This document shows, piece after piece, positions 1 through 6,583 of a stretch of DNA of 6,865 nt. The stretch's first letter is position 1, and each line of letters opens with the position of its first letter. The notes beneath the pieces were generated by a model. That model did no database searches, was not told where the DNA came from, and worked only from the letters and a program-made list of their open reading frames with translations. The stretch is from an uncultured Synergistales bacterium (GTDB lineage: Bacteria; Synergistota; Synergistia; Synergistales; Aminobacteriaceae), in NCBI GenBank assembly GCA_937957815.1, contig CALFXN010000238.1, positions 1-6,865 on the forward strand, written 5' to 3'. The position numbers were made by a program, and so were the translations under genes.

Positions 1-1107
1 GAGCGGAGTCGTTCCGTCGATATTGAAGGTCCCGTCTGGATTCATGGGCACCGTTGCCGTATACAGGGAGGCGCCGGCGGACGTGATCTGCCAGAGCTTC
101 ATGATTCTCGATCCCGTCGTCGTCTCGTCGTCGAACTCGACGATGAAATCGCTCGCGTTCGTCGCGGCACTGACCGTGAAGGATGTCGTCTTGTAATCCA
201 TCAGGGAATCGATCTGGTACGTCCACGCCGGAGTGCTCGACGCGGCCGAGTCGACCAGCTGCAGGAGCCCCGTTTTCGAATCGTACTGGACGGAGTAGGT
301 CGCCGTCCCGATAGTCACCGAACTCGCCGCCGTATTGTCGAAAATCGGACGTCCTGTCGTCGAATCCAACCCTATAAGGGAAAGCGACGCCGAGGCGTCG
401 GGCTGTCCGTCGTTATCCGTATCGAAACCGAGGTGGATATAATCCGTCGAAGCAGTTCCTTCCGAGACATCCATGATGGTAAACTTGCTTCCCGCGACGG
501 TTCCGCTGATCGTCACGTCATTCCCGAGGACCCCCATCGGAAGATACGTATCCACGCGACCGTCGAGGTTGCAGCGGAATCCGACCGTTTTCGTTTCTTT
601 TCCAGGGATCTTCTGTCCGATCGGGATGTTGATATCCTGCAACGTCGAGCCCGTTATGAACGATGTGGGATCCGTCGGATTCGGCTCCATGGAATACCCC
701 TGGAGCTTGTATCCCGTTCCCGACTGAACGAGATTCCCGTCTTCGTCCAGAACGAAATTCCCCGCACGCGTATACATGTTCCGGACCCCGTCCGTCACGA
801 CGTAGTAGCCCTCGCCCTGAATCGCCATATCGGTCCTGTTTCCCGTCGTCTGGACCTGCCCCTGCGTGTGGATCGTCTCGACCGCCGCGACCTGGACGCC
901 GAGCCCGATCTGGAGCGCGTTGACTCCTCCGCGGCCTCCCTGCGGCGATGTCGCTCCGCGCGACGTCTGGTAGAGAAGATCCTGAAAAACCGTCGTCGAT
1001 TTCTTGAATCCCGATGTGTTGACATTCGATATGTTGTTTCCGGTCACATCCAGCATCGTCTGATGCGCACGAACTCCGGAAACCCCGGACATAAGCGATC
1101 TCAGCAT
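1..1107 (-). CDS. flgE: Flagellar hook protein FlgE, N-terminal part (C-terminus beyond window)
   Basis: FlgE is the subunit of the extracellular flagellar hook, the universal joint between rod and filament. It is exported by the flagellar type III system and polymerises under the FlgD cap. The frame is open from the ATG at 1107 to base 1, giving 369 codons with no stop, so the C-terminal helix is outside the window. Residues 24-36 (NNISNVNTSGFKK) are the rod/hook N-terminal signature, and IHTQG with the following QGEGYYVV matches the conserved start of the hook domain. The ATG has a strong Shine-Dalgarno sequence 7 nt upstream. The only cysteine visible is C179 in FRCNLD, with K166 thirteen residues before it, resembling the cross-linking pair of spirochaete hooks. 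Residues 229-237 (DTDNDGQPD) look like a calcium-binding loop. FlgE rather than FlgF or FlgG is supported by its position directly after flgD and by the long variable middle. The family call is very secure. Confidence 0.95.
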   Translation of the reverse strand, partial: MLRSLMSGVSGVRAHQTMLDVTGNNISNVNTSGFKKSTTVFQDLLYQTSRGATSPQGGRGGVNALQIGLGVQVAAVETIHTQGQVQTTGNRTDMAIQGEGYYVVTDGVRNMYTRAGNFVLDEDGNLVQSGTGYKLQGYSMEPNPTDPTSFITGSTLQDINIPIGQKIPGKETKTVGFRCNLDGRVDTYLPMGVLGNDVTISGTVAGSKFTIMDVSEGTASTDYIHLGFDTDNDGQPDASASLSLIGLDSTTGRPIFDNTAASSVTIGTATYSVQYDSKTGLLQLVDSAASSTPAWTYQIDSLMDYKTTSFTVSAATNASDFIVEFDDETTTGSRIMKLWQITSAGASLYTATVPMNPDGTFNIDGTTPL

Positions 1108-1114
1108 TCTCTCG

Positions 1115-1122
1115 TCCCCCCT
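1115..1122 (-). promoter_or_regulatory. Shine-Dalgarno sequence of flgE
   Basis: AGGGGGGA on the minus strand lies 7 nt before the ATG at 1107. It decides this start over an upstream ATG in another frame. It directly follows a short inverted repeat, so its accessibility could depend on that hairpin. Confidence 0.75.
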
Positions 1123-1140
1123 GCGATACGGAACATCGCA
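1122..1140 (-). promoter_or_regulatory. Short inverted repeat in the flgD-flgE leader
   Basis: TGCGAT and ATCGCA form a perfect 6-bp stem around a 7-nt loop in the flgD-flgE intergenic region. The 3' arm ends where the G-run of the flgE Shine-Dalgarno begins. There is no U-tract after it, so it is not an intrinsic terminator. It could be an mRNA processing or translation-control hairpin, but a 6-bp stem may also arise by chance. The rest of the 92-nt gap (1108-1199) shows no gene, and I see no convincing promoter there. Confidence 0.3.
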
Positions 1141-1199
1141 TTCCCTTGCACACCCGCCGCATCTCCCTCCCTGGAGCGCGGAGCACCGTCACGCAGTCG

Positions 1200-1706
1200 T
1201 CATTTCACGGAGAGAATGCTGTCAAGAGCGACCTCGCCATCCTTGTACTCCAGAACGACTCCATCCTTCGGATCGAAGCGAACGGCTGTCACGACCGCCT
1301 CGACTTTCGTCGCAACCCCGGAGTCGTCCTCCGCCTCCTTCGAAAACGTGATCGTCCGTCCGATGTACGAAACCGCGTTCCCGCGCGTGAGAGCCGCAAG
1401 GTTCTCCACATTCGCGTTCATGTTCGTCATCTGCTCGAGGGTGCTGAACTGCGCCATCTGCGCGATGAAATCCTTGTCTTCGAGCGGATTCATCGGATCC
1501 TGATGCGTCAGTTGGGCGATCAGCAGTTTGAGAAAGTCATCCTTGCCGAGCGTATTCGTCGTCGCTTTCGTCGCTTCCGTCCCCGTCGATGTCGTTGACG
1601 ACGCTCCCCTGGAACTCGTTGTGGTCTTCCCCGAATCCGAGGACGAAGAGACCGCAACCTGTCTGTAATACGGAGCGTAATTGCCTATATTGACCTCGTA
1701 AGCCAT
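1200..1706 (-). CDS. flgD: Flagellar hook assembly (capping) protein FlgD, short form
   Basis: FlgD is the scaffold that caps the tip of the growing hook and guides FlgE subunits into place. It is exported by the flagellar type III system and discarded when the hook is complete. The 168-residue product has a Ser/Thr-rich, probably disordered stretch at about residues 19-51. The diagnostic FlgD block follows at 53-93: [19 protein letters not shown], then NPLEDKDF and [12 protein letters not shown] short beta-rich tail (about 110-168) contains SYIGRTITF. The protein is shorter than the enterobacterial form of about 230 residues and ends after one small beta domain, so the second Ig-like part is missing. 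Short forms of this kind are known in spirochaetes and some Bacillota. The ATG at 1706 has GGGGGGAG 7 nt upstream. The gene lies 25 nt after fliK and 92 nt before flgE, the usual cap-subunit pairing. Confidence 0.96.
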   Translation of the reverse strand: MAYEVNIGNYAPYYRQVAVSSSSDSGKTTTSSRGASSTTSTGTEATKATTNTLGKDDFLKLLIAQLTHQDPMNPLEDKDFIAQMAQFSTLEQMTNMNANVENLAALTRGNAVSYIGRTITFSKEAEDDSGVATKVEAVVTAVRFDPKDGVVLEYKDGEVALDSILSVK

Positions 1707-1730
1707 ACCTGTGCTCCCCCCGATCGCCCG

Positions 1731-3452
1731 TCATGCGACCCAGAACAGGAGCCCCTGTTCCAGATCAATCCTGAAAGCGGGACCGTCTTCCGCCGCATCC
1801 GGATCGTCGACGCCCGTGATCCGCTCCCGCCGTTTCTGTCCGTCCCGCTGACCGGACCCGTCCCGCTGCGTCATGTCGCGGACATCGACCGAAAACTCGG
1901 CAAGGGCGACACCCTGCTGCTGCAGCATGTTCCGGATCAGGGCAGTCTGATCCTGAATATATTGTCGGAGCTGTTCGCTGTTCACCTTAAGGGATGCCTC
2001 GATTCCGCTCGCGGTCTGGGAGAGTTCGATATCCACCCTTCCGAGAGCGGGCGGCTCCACGACAATGCTCGCCCTGGATTGGCCCTCGACATTCAGGAAC
2101 CGGACAACGTCGGTAACGCCCTCTCCGAAGACCCCGGAATCCTGCGCCATCAGCGGGACCCCCGCGGAAAGAACATCTCTCATGACGGATCTGAACGAGA
2201 GATTTCCTCCATTCTGTTCGTTCCGGATCGCTGAGTCGATATGCGACGCCAGCCGCTGAAGCACGTCGGAACGCTCGGAGAAATCGCCCTTCTGCCCCTG
2301 TCCCCGCCTCTCCCCAGCGAGAGAAGCGTCGTTTCCGCCCTTCGAGCGGGCGTTGAGCCCGAAAGTCTCGAATACGGCCTCGCGGAGATCGGCGGGATTC
2401 ACCGTATCGGAAATTCTCGTCTGACCGGACGGGGTATCCTTTGAAATTCCTTCCGTCGCGAACGCGGCTCCGGACAGCACGACACCCTGCTCGCGAAGAG
2501 GCGCAAAACGCCCTGACGTTTCGCCCGCACTCGTGGTCCGTCCGACGTCCGGATCTTCGGGGATCCCGTCCGTTCCTGCATCAGGACTTTTACGATCCGG
2601 AAGAATCCGGAGCATACGACTCGCCGAGAAGGAACGGTAGAACGACATTCCTCTGATCTGCTCCGAACCGGGCCCGGTTCTTTCCGGAGAACTTCCGGCC
2701 GATGGTTGCGGTTCCTCCGGTCCGTTTCCGGTTTCTCCATTTGTATCAACGACAGCGTCTCCGCCCTGACCTGACGGTATACGCAATCCGCCCGAAAAAG
2801 CCATTCTGCTCCCGTCGAGAAAAACGCTTTGTTCTTCGAACGAGAACGAGATGTCGAGTACGATCGGGGTCCCGGGTTCGAGAGACGCAAGGTACGCGAA
2901 AACCGGATCTCCCGAAGTGACTTCCTCCGTACCGGGCCTCCGGCCTTCTTCGTCTTCGGCGGACAGCTCCTCCGCTGCGACTCCGCCCTCTTTCGTCAGC
3001 GGCGCTTTCGACACGATATCCTGAAAGGAAAACGGGAAAATCCATTGCCACGGATTCGACCAGACGGACGGGAATTTCCGGGAGAGACCGCTCTCCGGTT
3101 CGGACTGGAAGGCGATCTGCTCACCGGAATCCGTTTCAGGCGTATTTCGGATCCGGAGCAGAGCGTCGCAAAACATTCCCCTCAGGGACGCGGGAAAAAA
3201 AACGCCTTCGTCCGCAAAGAGCGATGAAACCAAGGCTTTTGCGCTTTCTCCGTCCGATACCGATATCCCGGGGAAAAGCCCCGGAAGGATATCCTGCCCG
3301 CCATGATCGGTCTGAACTCCGGCCATGAACGACCGGAGCAATCCTTCGAAATCCGCGGATGCATCTCCTTCGGCAGTTCCCCCTGGAACCACGTTTTTCG
3401 TCTGCGTCGCAGGCAGGGAGAACCCAGGTACGGGAGAAAACAACACACGCAT
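1731..3452 (-). CDS. fliK: Flagellar hook-length control protein FliK
   Basis: FliK is the secreted molecular ruler that measures hook length and, through its C-terminal domain, switches the export gate (FlhB) from hook to filament substrates. The 573-residue protein begins with a poorly conserved, Pro/Gly/Ser-rich region without cysteine pairs or repeats, as expected for the ruler part. The recognisable Flg_hook C-terminal domain covers about residues 457-527. It contains VVEPPALGRVDIEL (the conserved L-P-x-x-LG-x-V pattern; L470, G471), then LKVNSEQLRQYI and LLQQQGV-like residues ending in FSVDVRDM. A further 46 residues follow, charged at first and ending in a hydrophobic, aromatic tail (LLFWVA). 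I chose the ATG at 3452, which overlaps the upstream stop as TGATG and has GAAAGG 7 nt before it. A GTG one codon earlier (3455) is the alternative. The position between the MotE-like gene and flgD agrees with the call, since the N-terminal part alone would not be identifiable. Confidence 0.93.
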   Translation of the reverse strand: MRVLFSPVPGFSLPATQTKNVVPGGTAEGDASADFEGLLRSFMAGVQTDHGGQDILPGLFPGISVSDGESAKALVSSLFADEGVFFPASLRGMFCDALLRIRNTPETDSGEQIAFQSEPESGLSRKFPSVWSNPWQWIFPFSFQDIVSKAPLTKEGGVAAEELSAEDEEGRRPGTEEVTSGDPVFAYLASLEPGTPIVLDISFSFEEQSVFLDGSRMAFSGGLRIPSGQGGDAVVDTNGETGNGPEEPQPSAGSSPERTGPGSEQIRGMSFYRSFSASRMLRILPDRKSPDAGTDGIPEDPDVGRTTSAGETSGRFAPLREQGVVLSGAAFATEGISKDTPSGQTRISDTVNPADLREAVFETFGLNARSKGGNDASLAGERRGQGQKGDFSERSDVLQRLASHIDSAIRNEQNGGNLSFRSVMRDVLSAGVPLMAQDSGVFGEGVTDVVRFLNVEGQSRASIVVEPPALGRVDIELSQTASGIEASLKVNSEQLRQYIQDQTALIRNMLQQQGVALAEFSVDVRDMTQRDGSGQRDGQKRRERITGVDDPDAAEDGPAFRIDLEQGLLFWVA

Positions 3453-4129
3453 CACCGAGCCTTTCGTCGTTCAGCGAGCTGTTCCGTCAGTCGTGCCGCT
3501 CGGGACGCTTCCATGCGACCGAGGATCGCTCCACGCGCGTCTTCCGGCATCTTCTCGAGGAGCCGGACCGCGAGATCCGGACGCAATGCCTCGATAATCT
3601 GCGCCGCCTTGCGCGGGGACATGTCCTGATATGTTCTCAGGAGAGTCTCGACATTCCTGTCGTCGTCGGCGGATACCGGGCGTTTCTCGATCTCTTTCGC
3701 CGCAACGGCGGCCTCTCTGCTCTCGAGCGTTTCGAGGCGTCCCTCCAGATCCGCCGAAAGGGAATCGAGAGTTTTCTTCAGATCCTCCAACCCCTTTTCC
3801 CTCTCGTTGAGACGTCCTTCCCACGCTTCGAGTTCCTGCCGCCGTCGCTCGGCAACCGTCATGGAATAGACTCCTGGGATCCCCATCATCGTCGAGAGCG
3901 GTCTTCCGATCCACGGAATCCGGGGGATCACCGGATACACATACGGCCGCATATCCCAGACTCCCGCGAGATCCAGCCCTATCCCACCGCCGATGAGGAG
4001 GAGAATCGCGAACAGGAGAAAGGCCCATCGCCGCCCCTTTCCGGCCCGTTTCCGGGATCGCTGTGGCTTGGATGGGCCTTCCTCCTGCGTCGGGCGTTCG
4101 ATGCGTTCTTCCTGCTCGTCCGGAGGCAT
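3452..4129 (-). CDS. MotE/FlbB-like flagellar protein (MgtE-N-like domain, COG3334 type)
   Basis: This 225-residue protein has the architecture of the MotE/FlbB family. A charged cytoplasmic tail (1-34, rich in Lys/Arg near the membrane) precedes one transmembrane helix (about 35-56), a Pro-rich linker (61-86), and a coiled coil (about 93-150, heptad-like with alternating Glu/Arg/Leu). A C-terminal helical domain (157-220) follows the pattern Y-x-DM-S-x-x-KAA-x-II, then L-x-P-x-x-A-x-x-LL-x-KM and IL-x-x-M. This domain resembles the N-terminal domain of MgtE, which is why such proteins are often labelled MgtE-like; the transport part of MgtE is absent. FlbB in spirochaetes organises the periplasmic collar that supports stators, and MotE in Sinorhizobium acts as a chaperone of the motility protein MotC. 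Which role applies here cannot be told from sequence. The ATG at 4129 lies 3 nt after the transglycosylase stop, and the gene ends in a TGATG junction with fliK. Confidence 0.85.
   Translation of the reverse strand: MPPDEQEERIERPTQEEGPSKPQRSRKRAGKGRRWAFLLFAILLLIGGGIGLDLAGVWDMRPYVYPVIPRIPWIGRPLSTMMGIPGVYSMTVAERRRQELEAWEGRLNEREKGLEDLKKTLDSLSADLEGRLETLESREAAVAAKEIEKRPVSADDDRNVETLLRTYQDMSPRKAAQIIEALRPDLAVRLLEKMPEDARGAILGRMEASRAARLTEQLAERRKAR
3460..3465 (-). promoter_or_regulatory. Shine-Dalgarno sequence of fliK, inside the preceding gene
   Basis: GAAAGG lies within the last codons of the MotE-like gene. It is 4 nt from the GTG at 3455 and 7 nt from the ATG at 3452. The 7-nt spacing matches fliI, fliJ, flgD and flgE here, so it favours the ATG. 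Confidence 0.5.
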
Positions 4130-4132
4130 CCG

Positions 4133-4747
4133 CTATCCACCACCCTTGAGGCGCCTGTATCGCGCCATCACGTTCTCGACATATCGTTGCGTCTCCGGAA
4201 TGGACGGAATCCCTCCGGCCGCGTCGACCCGCGCCGGCCCGGCGTTGTACGCCGCGAGCGTTCTTTCGAGATCTCCCTCATATTTATCGGCGAGCAGGGA
4301 GAGATATTTTACGCCGCCTTCGATATTCTGGCCGGGATCGAACGGATCGTCGATTCCCATGTCGATCGCGGTGCCGGGCATGAGTTGCATCAAACCGATG
4401 GCGCCCTTCGGGGAAACTGCATCCGGCCTCCCCCCCGATTCGGCCGCCATCACGGCGCGTACAAGGCTTTCCTCGACCCCGTACTTCTTCGCGCAGTCCC
4501 GGATGGCCTGATCCCACGATTCCTTCGACGCTCCATCGCCCACAGGGCGAAGCAGCCCGGGAATCTCGGCTCTGGGCTGTCCGACCTTCTTTTCTTCTTT
4601 CTTTCCGGATTCCGCCGCCGCGAGAATTTCCGCGAAGGAGTTTCCGTCGGCGCGTCCGCGCGCCGCGGCGGTCTCTCCGATAAGATCCCGGATCTCCCTG
4701 ATCCTGGATTGGACACGTTCGATGTTCCGCGTATCCAGTCGTATCAT
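4133..4747 (-). CDS. Flagellar operon lytic transglycosylase (SLT domain, GH23-like)
   Basis: A 204-residue protein with a complete C-terminal SLT domain (about 76-200), which cleaves the MurNAc-GlcNAc bond of peptidoglycan and leaves 1,6-anhydroMurNAc. Visible family motifs are the catalytic Glu in AAESGG (E103), GAIGLMQLMPGTA (115-127), the N-I-x-x-G-x-x-YL motif (141-149), AAYNAGP (165-171), and IPETQRYV with Y189. The first 75 residues are not similar to anything I recognise. They start with an amphipathic helix rich in Arg and Ile and continue into a Lys/Glu-rich linker. There is no hydrophobic signal peptide or lipobox, so Sec export is unlikely. By analogy with FlgJ, it may leave through the flagellar export channel and make room for the rod in the peptidoglycan. 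Its ATG overlaps the fliJ stop by 4 nt (ATGA), and GGAGGG lies 6 nt upstream. The enzyme call is secure; the export route is inferred. Confidence 0.93.
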   Translation of the reverse strand: MIRLDTRNIERVQSRIREIRDLIGETAAARGRADGNSFAEILAAAESGKKEEKKVGQPRAEIPGLLRPVGDGASKESWDQAIRDCAKKYGVEESLVRAVMAAESGGRPDAVSPKGAIGLMQLMPGTAIDMGIDDPFDPGQNIEGGVKYLSLLADKYEGDLERTLAAYNAGPARVDAAGGIPSIPETQRYVENVMARYRRLKGGG

Positions 4748-5202
4748 TCCTCGCCCTCCGTCCGGGTGCCCTGATATCGAATCCCCGCGAAATCGTCGAG
4801 TTCTTCCTGCTCGTACCGCGCGTTCTTCGTTTTGTCCTCTTCAACCAGATTCCCGATGAACGTCTCCATGATGCGGACGTCCCGATGCTTCTCAGTCAAC
4901 CGGATTTCGGTACCGGAAATCTGTTCCCTTATGGACGAAAGCTGCAAGTTCCGTTCCGATATGGTCTTGTCGACGGCATCGACGACCTGGCGCCGGAACC
5001 ACAGATCCATACACGTACACATCCGTCCGGACTCTTTGGAGAACTCCCGAAGCGCATCAATCCGCTCCTCGCAAAGACTCTCGAGAGAGCTCCGGATCGC
5101 GTCTTCGGCCTTTCGCTCCTCCGCCAGGCGTTTTCGCTCTTCGTCGCGCCACAATTCTTTTGCCGACAGGATCTTCCTGAACCTGCGGATTCGTGTATTC
5201 AT
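4744..5202 (-). CDS. fliJ: Flagellar export chaperone/ATPase stalk protein FliJ
   Basis: FliJ is a small coiled-coil protein that inserts into the FliI hexamer like the gamma subunit of F-type ATPases, helps energise export, and escorts chaperones. The 152-residue product is almost entirely helical and charged. It begins with MNTRIRRFRKIL, continues as a long coiled coil (about 15-115), and ends with the FliJ-type C-terminal pattern LVEEDKTKNARYEQEELDDF, comparable to the E-x-x-LDE-x-A motif of the family. The length is typical, about 140-150 residues. It has three cysteines, C44, C62 and C64, the last two in MCTCMD, unusual for this family. AAGGAG lies exactly 7 nt before the ATG at 5202. 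Sequence conservation in FliJ is weak, so the call rests on size, helical pattern and its place right after fliI, which together are convincing. Confidence 0.9.
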   Translation of the reverse strand: MNTRIRRFRKILSAKELWRDEERKRLAEERKAEDAIRSSLESLCEERIDALREFSKESGRMCTCMDLWFRRQVVDAVDKTISERNLQLSSIREQISGTEIRLTEKHRDVRIMETFIGNLVEEDKTKNARYEQEELDDFAGIRYQGTRTEGEE

Positions 5203-5245
5203 GAGAACGCTCCTTCGAACCCCGGAAGTTCACCCCTATACGTTC

Positions 5246-6583
5246 CTATTCGGACGTCGGAGCGAGCGACAATAGCGTTTTCTCCGCATCGGAGAACGAG
5301 AATGTCTCGTCGACCTTCTGGGACAGGAATCCGCGAACGTCGGAGAGGTGGTCGAGAGCCCAGTCGATTTTCGGGTTCGATCCCTTTTTGTAGGCGCCGA
5401 TGTTGATGAGGTCTTCCGCCTCGGAATGAACCGCGAGGAGTTCGCGGACGCGGCCCGCCGCCTCGAGGTGTTCCCGGCCGACGATCGAGGGCATGACGCG
5501 GCTGACGCTTTCGAGGACATCGACGGCAGGGTAGAAATTCCGGGCAGCGATCCTTCGCGAAAGGACGATATGCCCGTCGAGAATTCCGCGGACCGTGTCC
5601 GCGACAGGTTCGTTCATGTCGTCTCCTTCGACGAGCACCGTGTAGATCCCGGTGATGCTCCCGCGCTCGCCGGCGCCAGCCCGCTCGAGGAGCCTCGGCA
5701 GACTTTCGAACACCGACGGCGTATAGCCGCGCGTCGTCGGAGGCTCGCCGATGGCGAGGCCGACCTCGCGCTGCGCCCTGGCGACGCGCGTGACGGAGTC
5801 CATCATGAGGAGGACGTTTTTCCCCTCGTCCCGAAAGTACTCGGCGATCGCAGTCGCGGTCAGCGACGCCTTGAGACGGATCAGCGGAGGCTGATCCGAC
5901 GTGGCGATGACGAGCACGGAACGACGGAGCCCCTCTTCGCCGAGATCGTGGTCGACGAATTCGCGCACCTCCCGGCCTCGTTCCCCGACAAGCGCGATGA
6001 CGTTCACATCCGCTTCGGTGAAACGCGCCATCATTCCGAGCAGCGTGCTCTTTCCGACGCCCGATCCCGCGAATATTCCGATCCGCTGCCCCGTTCCGAG
6101 CGTGAGGATTCCGTCGATGACCCTGACGCCCACGGGGAGAGGCGTCGTTATCATCTGCCGCCGCAAGGGGTGGGGTGGATCCGCATACAGGGGGTAGACA
6201 TCGGTGGCGATGACCGGTCCTTTGTCGTCCATGGGTTCCCCGAGCGCGTCAAGAACCCTCCCAAGCAGGGACTGGCCAACCCGGACCCCGAGGGGACGAT
6301 CCGTCGACAGAACGTCGCACCCCGGCCCCACGTCCTTGAGGGTTCCGAGCGGCATGAGAAGGACGCGGTCGCCCCGGAACCCGACAACTTCGGCCTTGAG
6401 GGAACGGGAACTGTCACGGAAGCGGATAGCGCAGAGATCTCCGACGCGGACGTCGGGTCCCTGGGATTCGACGACGAGTCCGACCACCTGAACGACCCGT
6501 CCGTTGATCCGGATGAGCTGCGTCCTGTCGAGGCGGCTCCCGAGGACCTCGACCAGCGTGAGGTCAGTTCTGGTTGGATTCAT
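5246..6583 (-). CDS. fliI: Flagellum-specific ATP synthase FliI (type III export ATPase)
   Basis: FliI is the hexameric ATPase at the base of the flagellar export gate. It hydrolyses ATP to help unfold and release export substrates and works with FliH and FliJ. The 445-residue length is typical. The N-terminal beta domain (about 25-95) is followed by the nucleotide-binding core: Walker A AGSGVGKST (172-180, K178), catalytic-Glu motif GERGREVREF (200-209), Walker B NVLLMMDSVTR (256-266, D262), the FliI/YscN signature PPTTRGYTPSVF (281-292), and the stretch DGHIVLSRRIA (337-347), which holds the probable arginine finger. All key residues are present, so it should be active. TRGYTPS and the DVLESVSRVMPSI stretch separate it from F1-beta and Rho. 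The ATG at 6583 lies inside fliH with a 20-nt overlap and GAGGGA 7 nt upstream, which implies translational coupling and a balanced FliH:FliI supply. Confidence 0.98.
   Translation of the reverse strand: MNPTRTDLTLVEVLGSRLDRTQLIRINGRVVQVVGLVVESQGPDVRVGDLCAIRFRDSSRSLKAEVVGFRGDRVLLMPLGTLKDVGPGCDVLSTDRPLGVRVGQSLLGRVLDALGEPMDDKGPVIATDVYPLYADPPHPLRRQMITTPLPVGVRVIDGILTLGTGQRIGIFAGSGVGKSTLLGMMARFTEADVNVIALVGERGREVREFVDHDLGEEGLRRSVLVIATSDQPPLIRLKASLTATAIAEYFRDEGKNVLLMMDSVTRVARAQREVGLAIGEPPTTRGYTPSVFESLPRLLERAGAGERGSITGIYTVLVEGDDMNEPVADTVRGILDGHIVLSRRIAARNFYPAVDVLESVSRVMPSIVGREHLEAAGRVRELLAVHSEAEDLINIGAYKKGSNPKIDWALDHLSDVRGFLSQKVDETFSFSDAEKTLLSLAPTSE

Noticed and set aside
1122..1140. The inverted repeat as an intrinsic terminator after flgD
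   Set aside because: The stem is only 6 bp and is followed by a G-run, not a U-tract, so termination is not supported.
518..1192. A 224-codon minus-strand frame starting in the flgD-flgE gap with a good purine-rich upstream site
   Set aside because: It runs out of frame through flgE, whose frame encodes a canonical hook protein. The composition after the first 30 codons is typical of a shifted frame (Arg/Gly/Asp-rich).
433..1503. A 356-codon plus-strand open frame opposite flgE and flgD
   Set aside because: It crosses two real genes and their intergenic gap, with low-complexity Arg/Ser composition, so it is a shadow.
3452..4129. A magnesium transporter MgtE
   Set aside because: Only the N-terminal-like helical domain is shared. 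There is a single membrane helix and no CBS or transport domain.
3359..4774. A 471-codon plus-strand open frame opposite fliK, the MotE-like gene and the transglycosylase
   Set aside because: It is antisense to three secure genes with conserved motifs, is highly Arg-rich, and shows no domain. Long antisense frames are common in GC-rich coding DNA.
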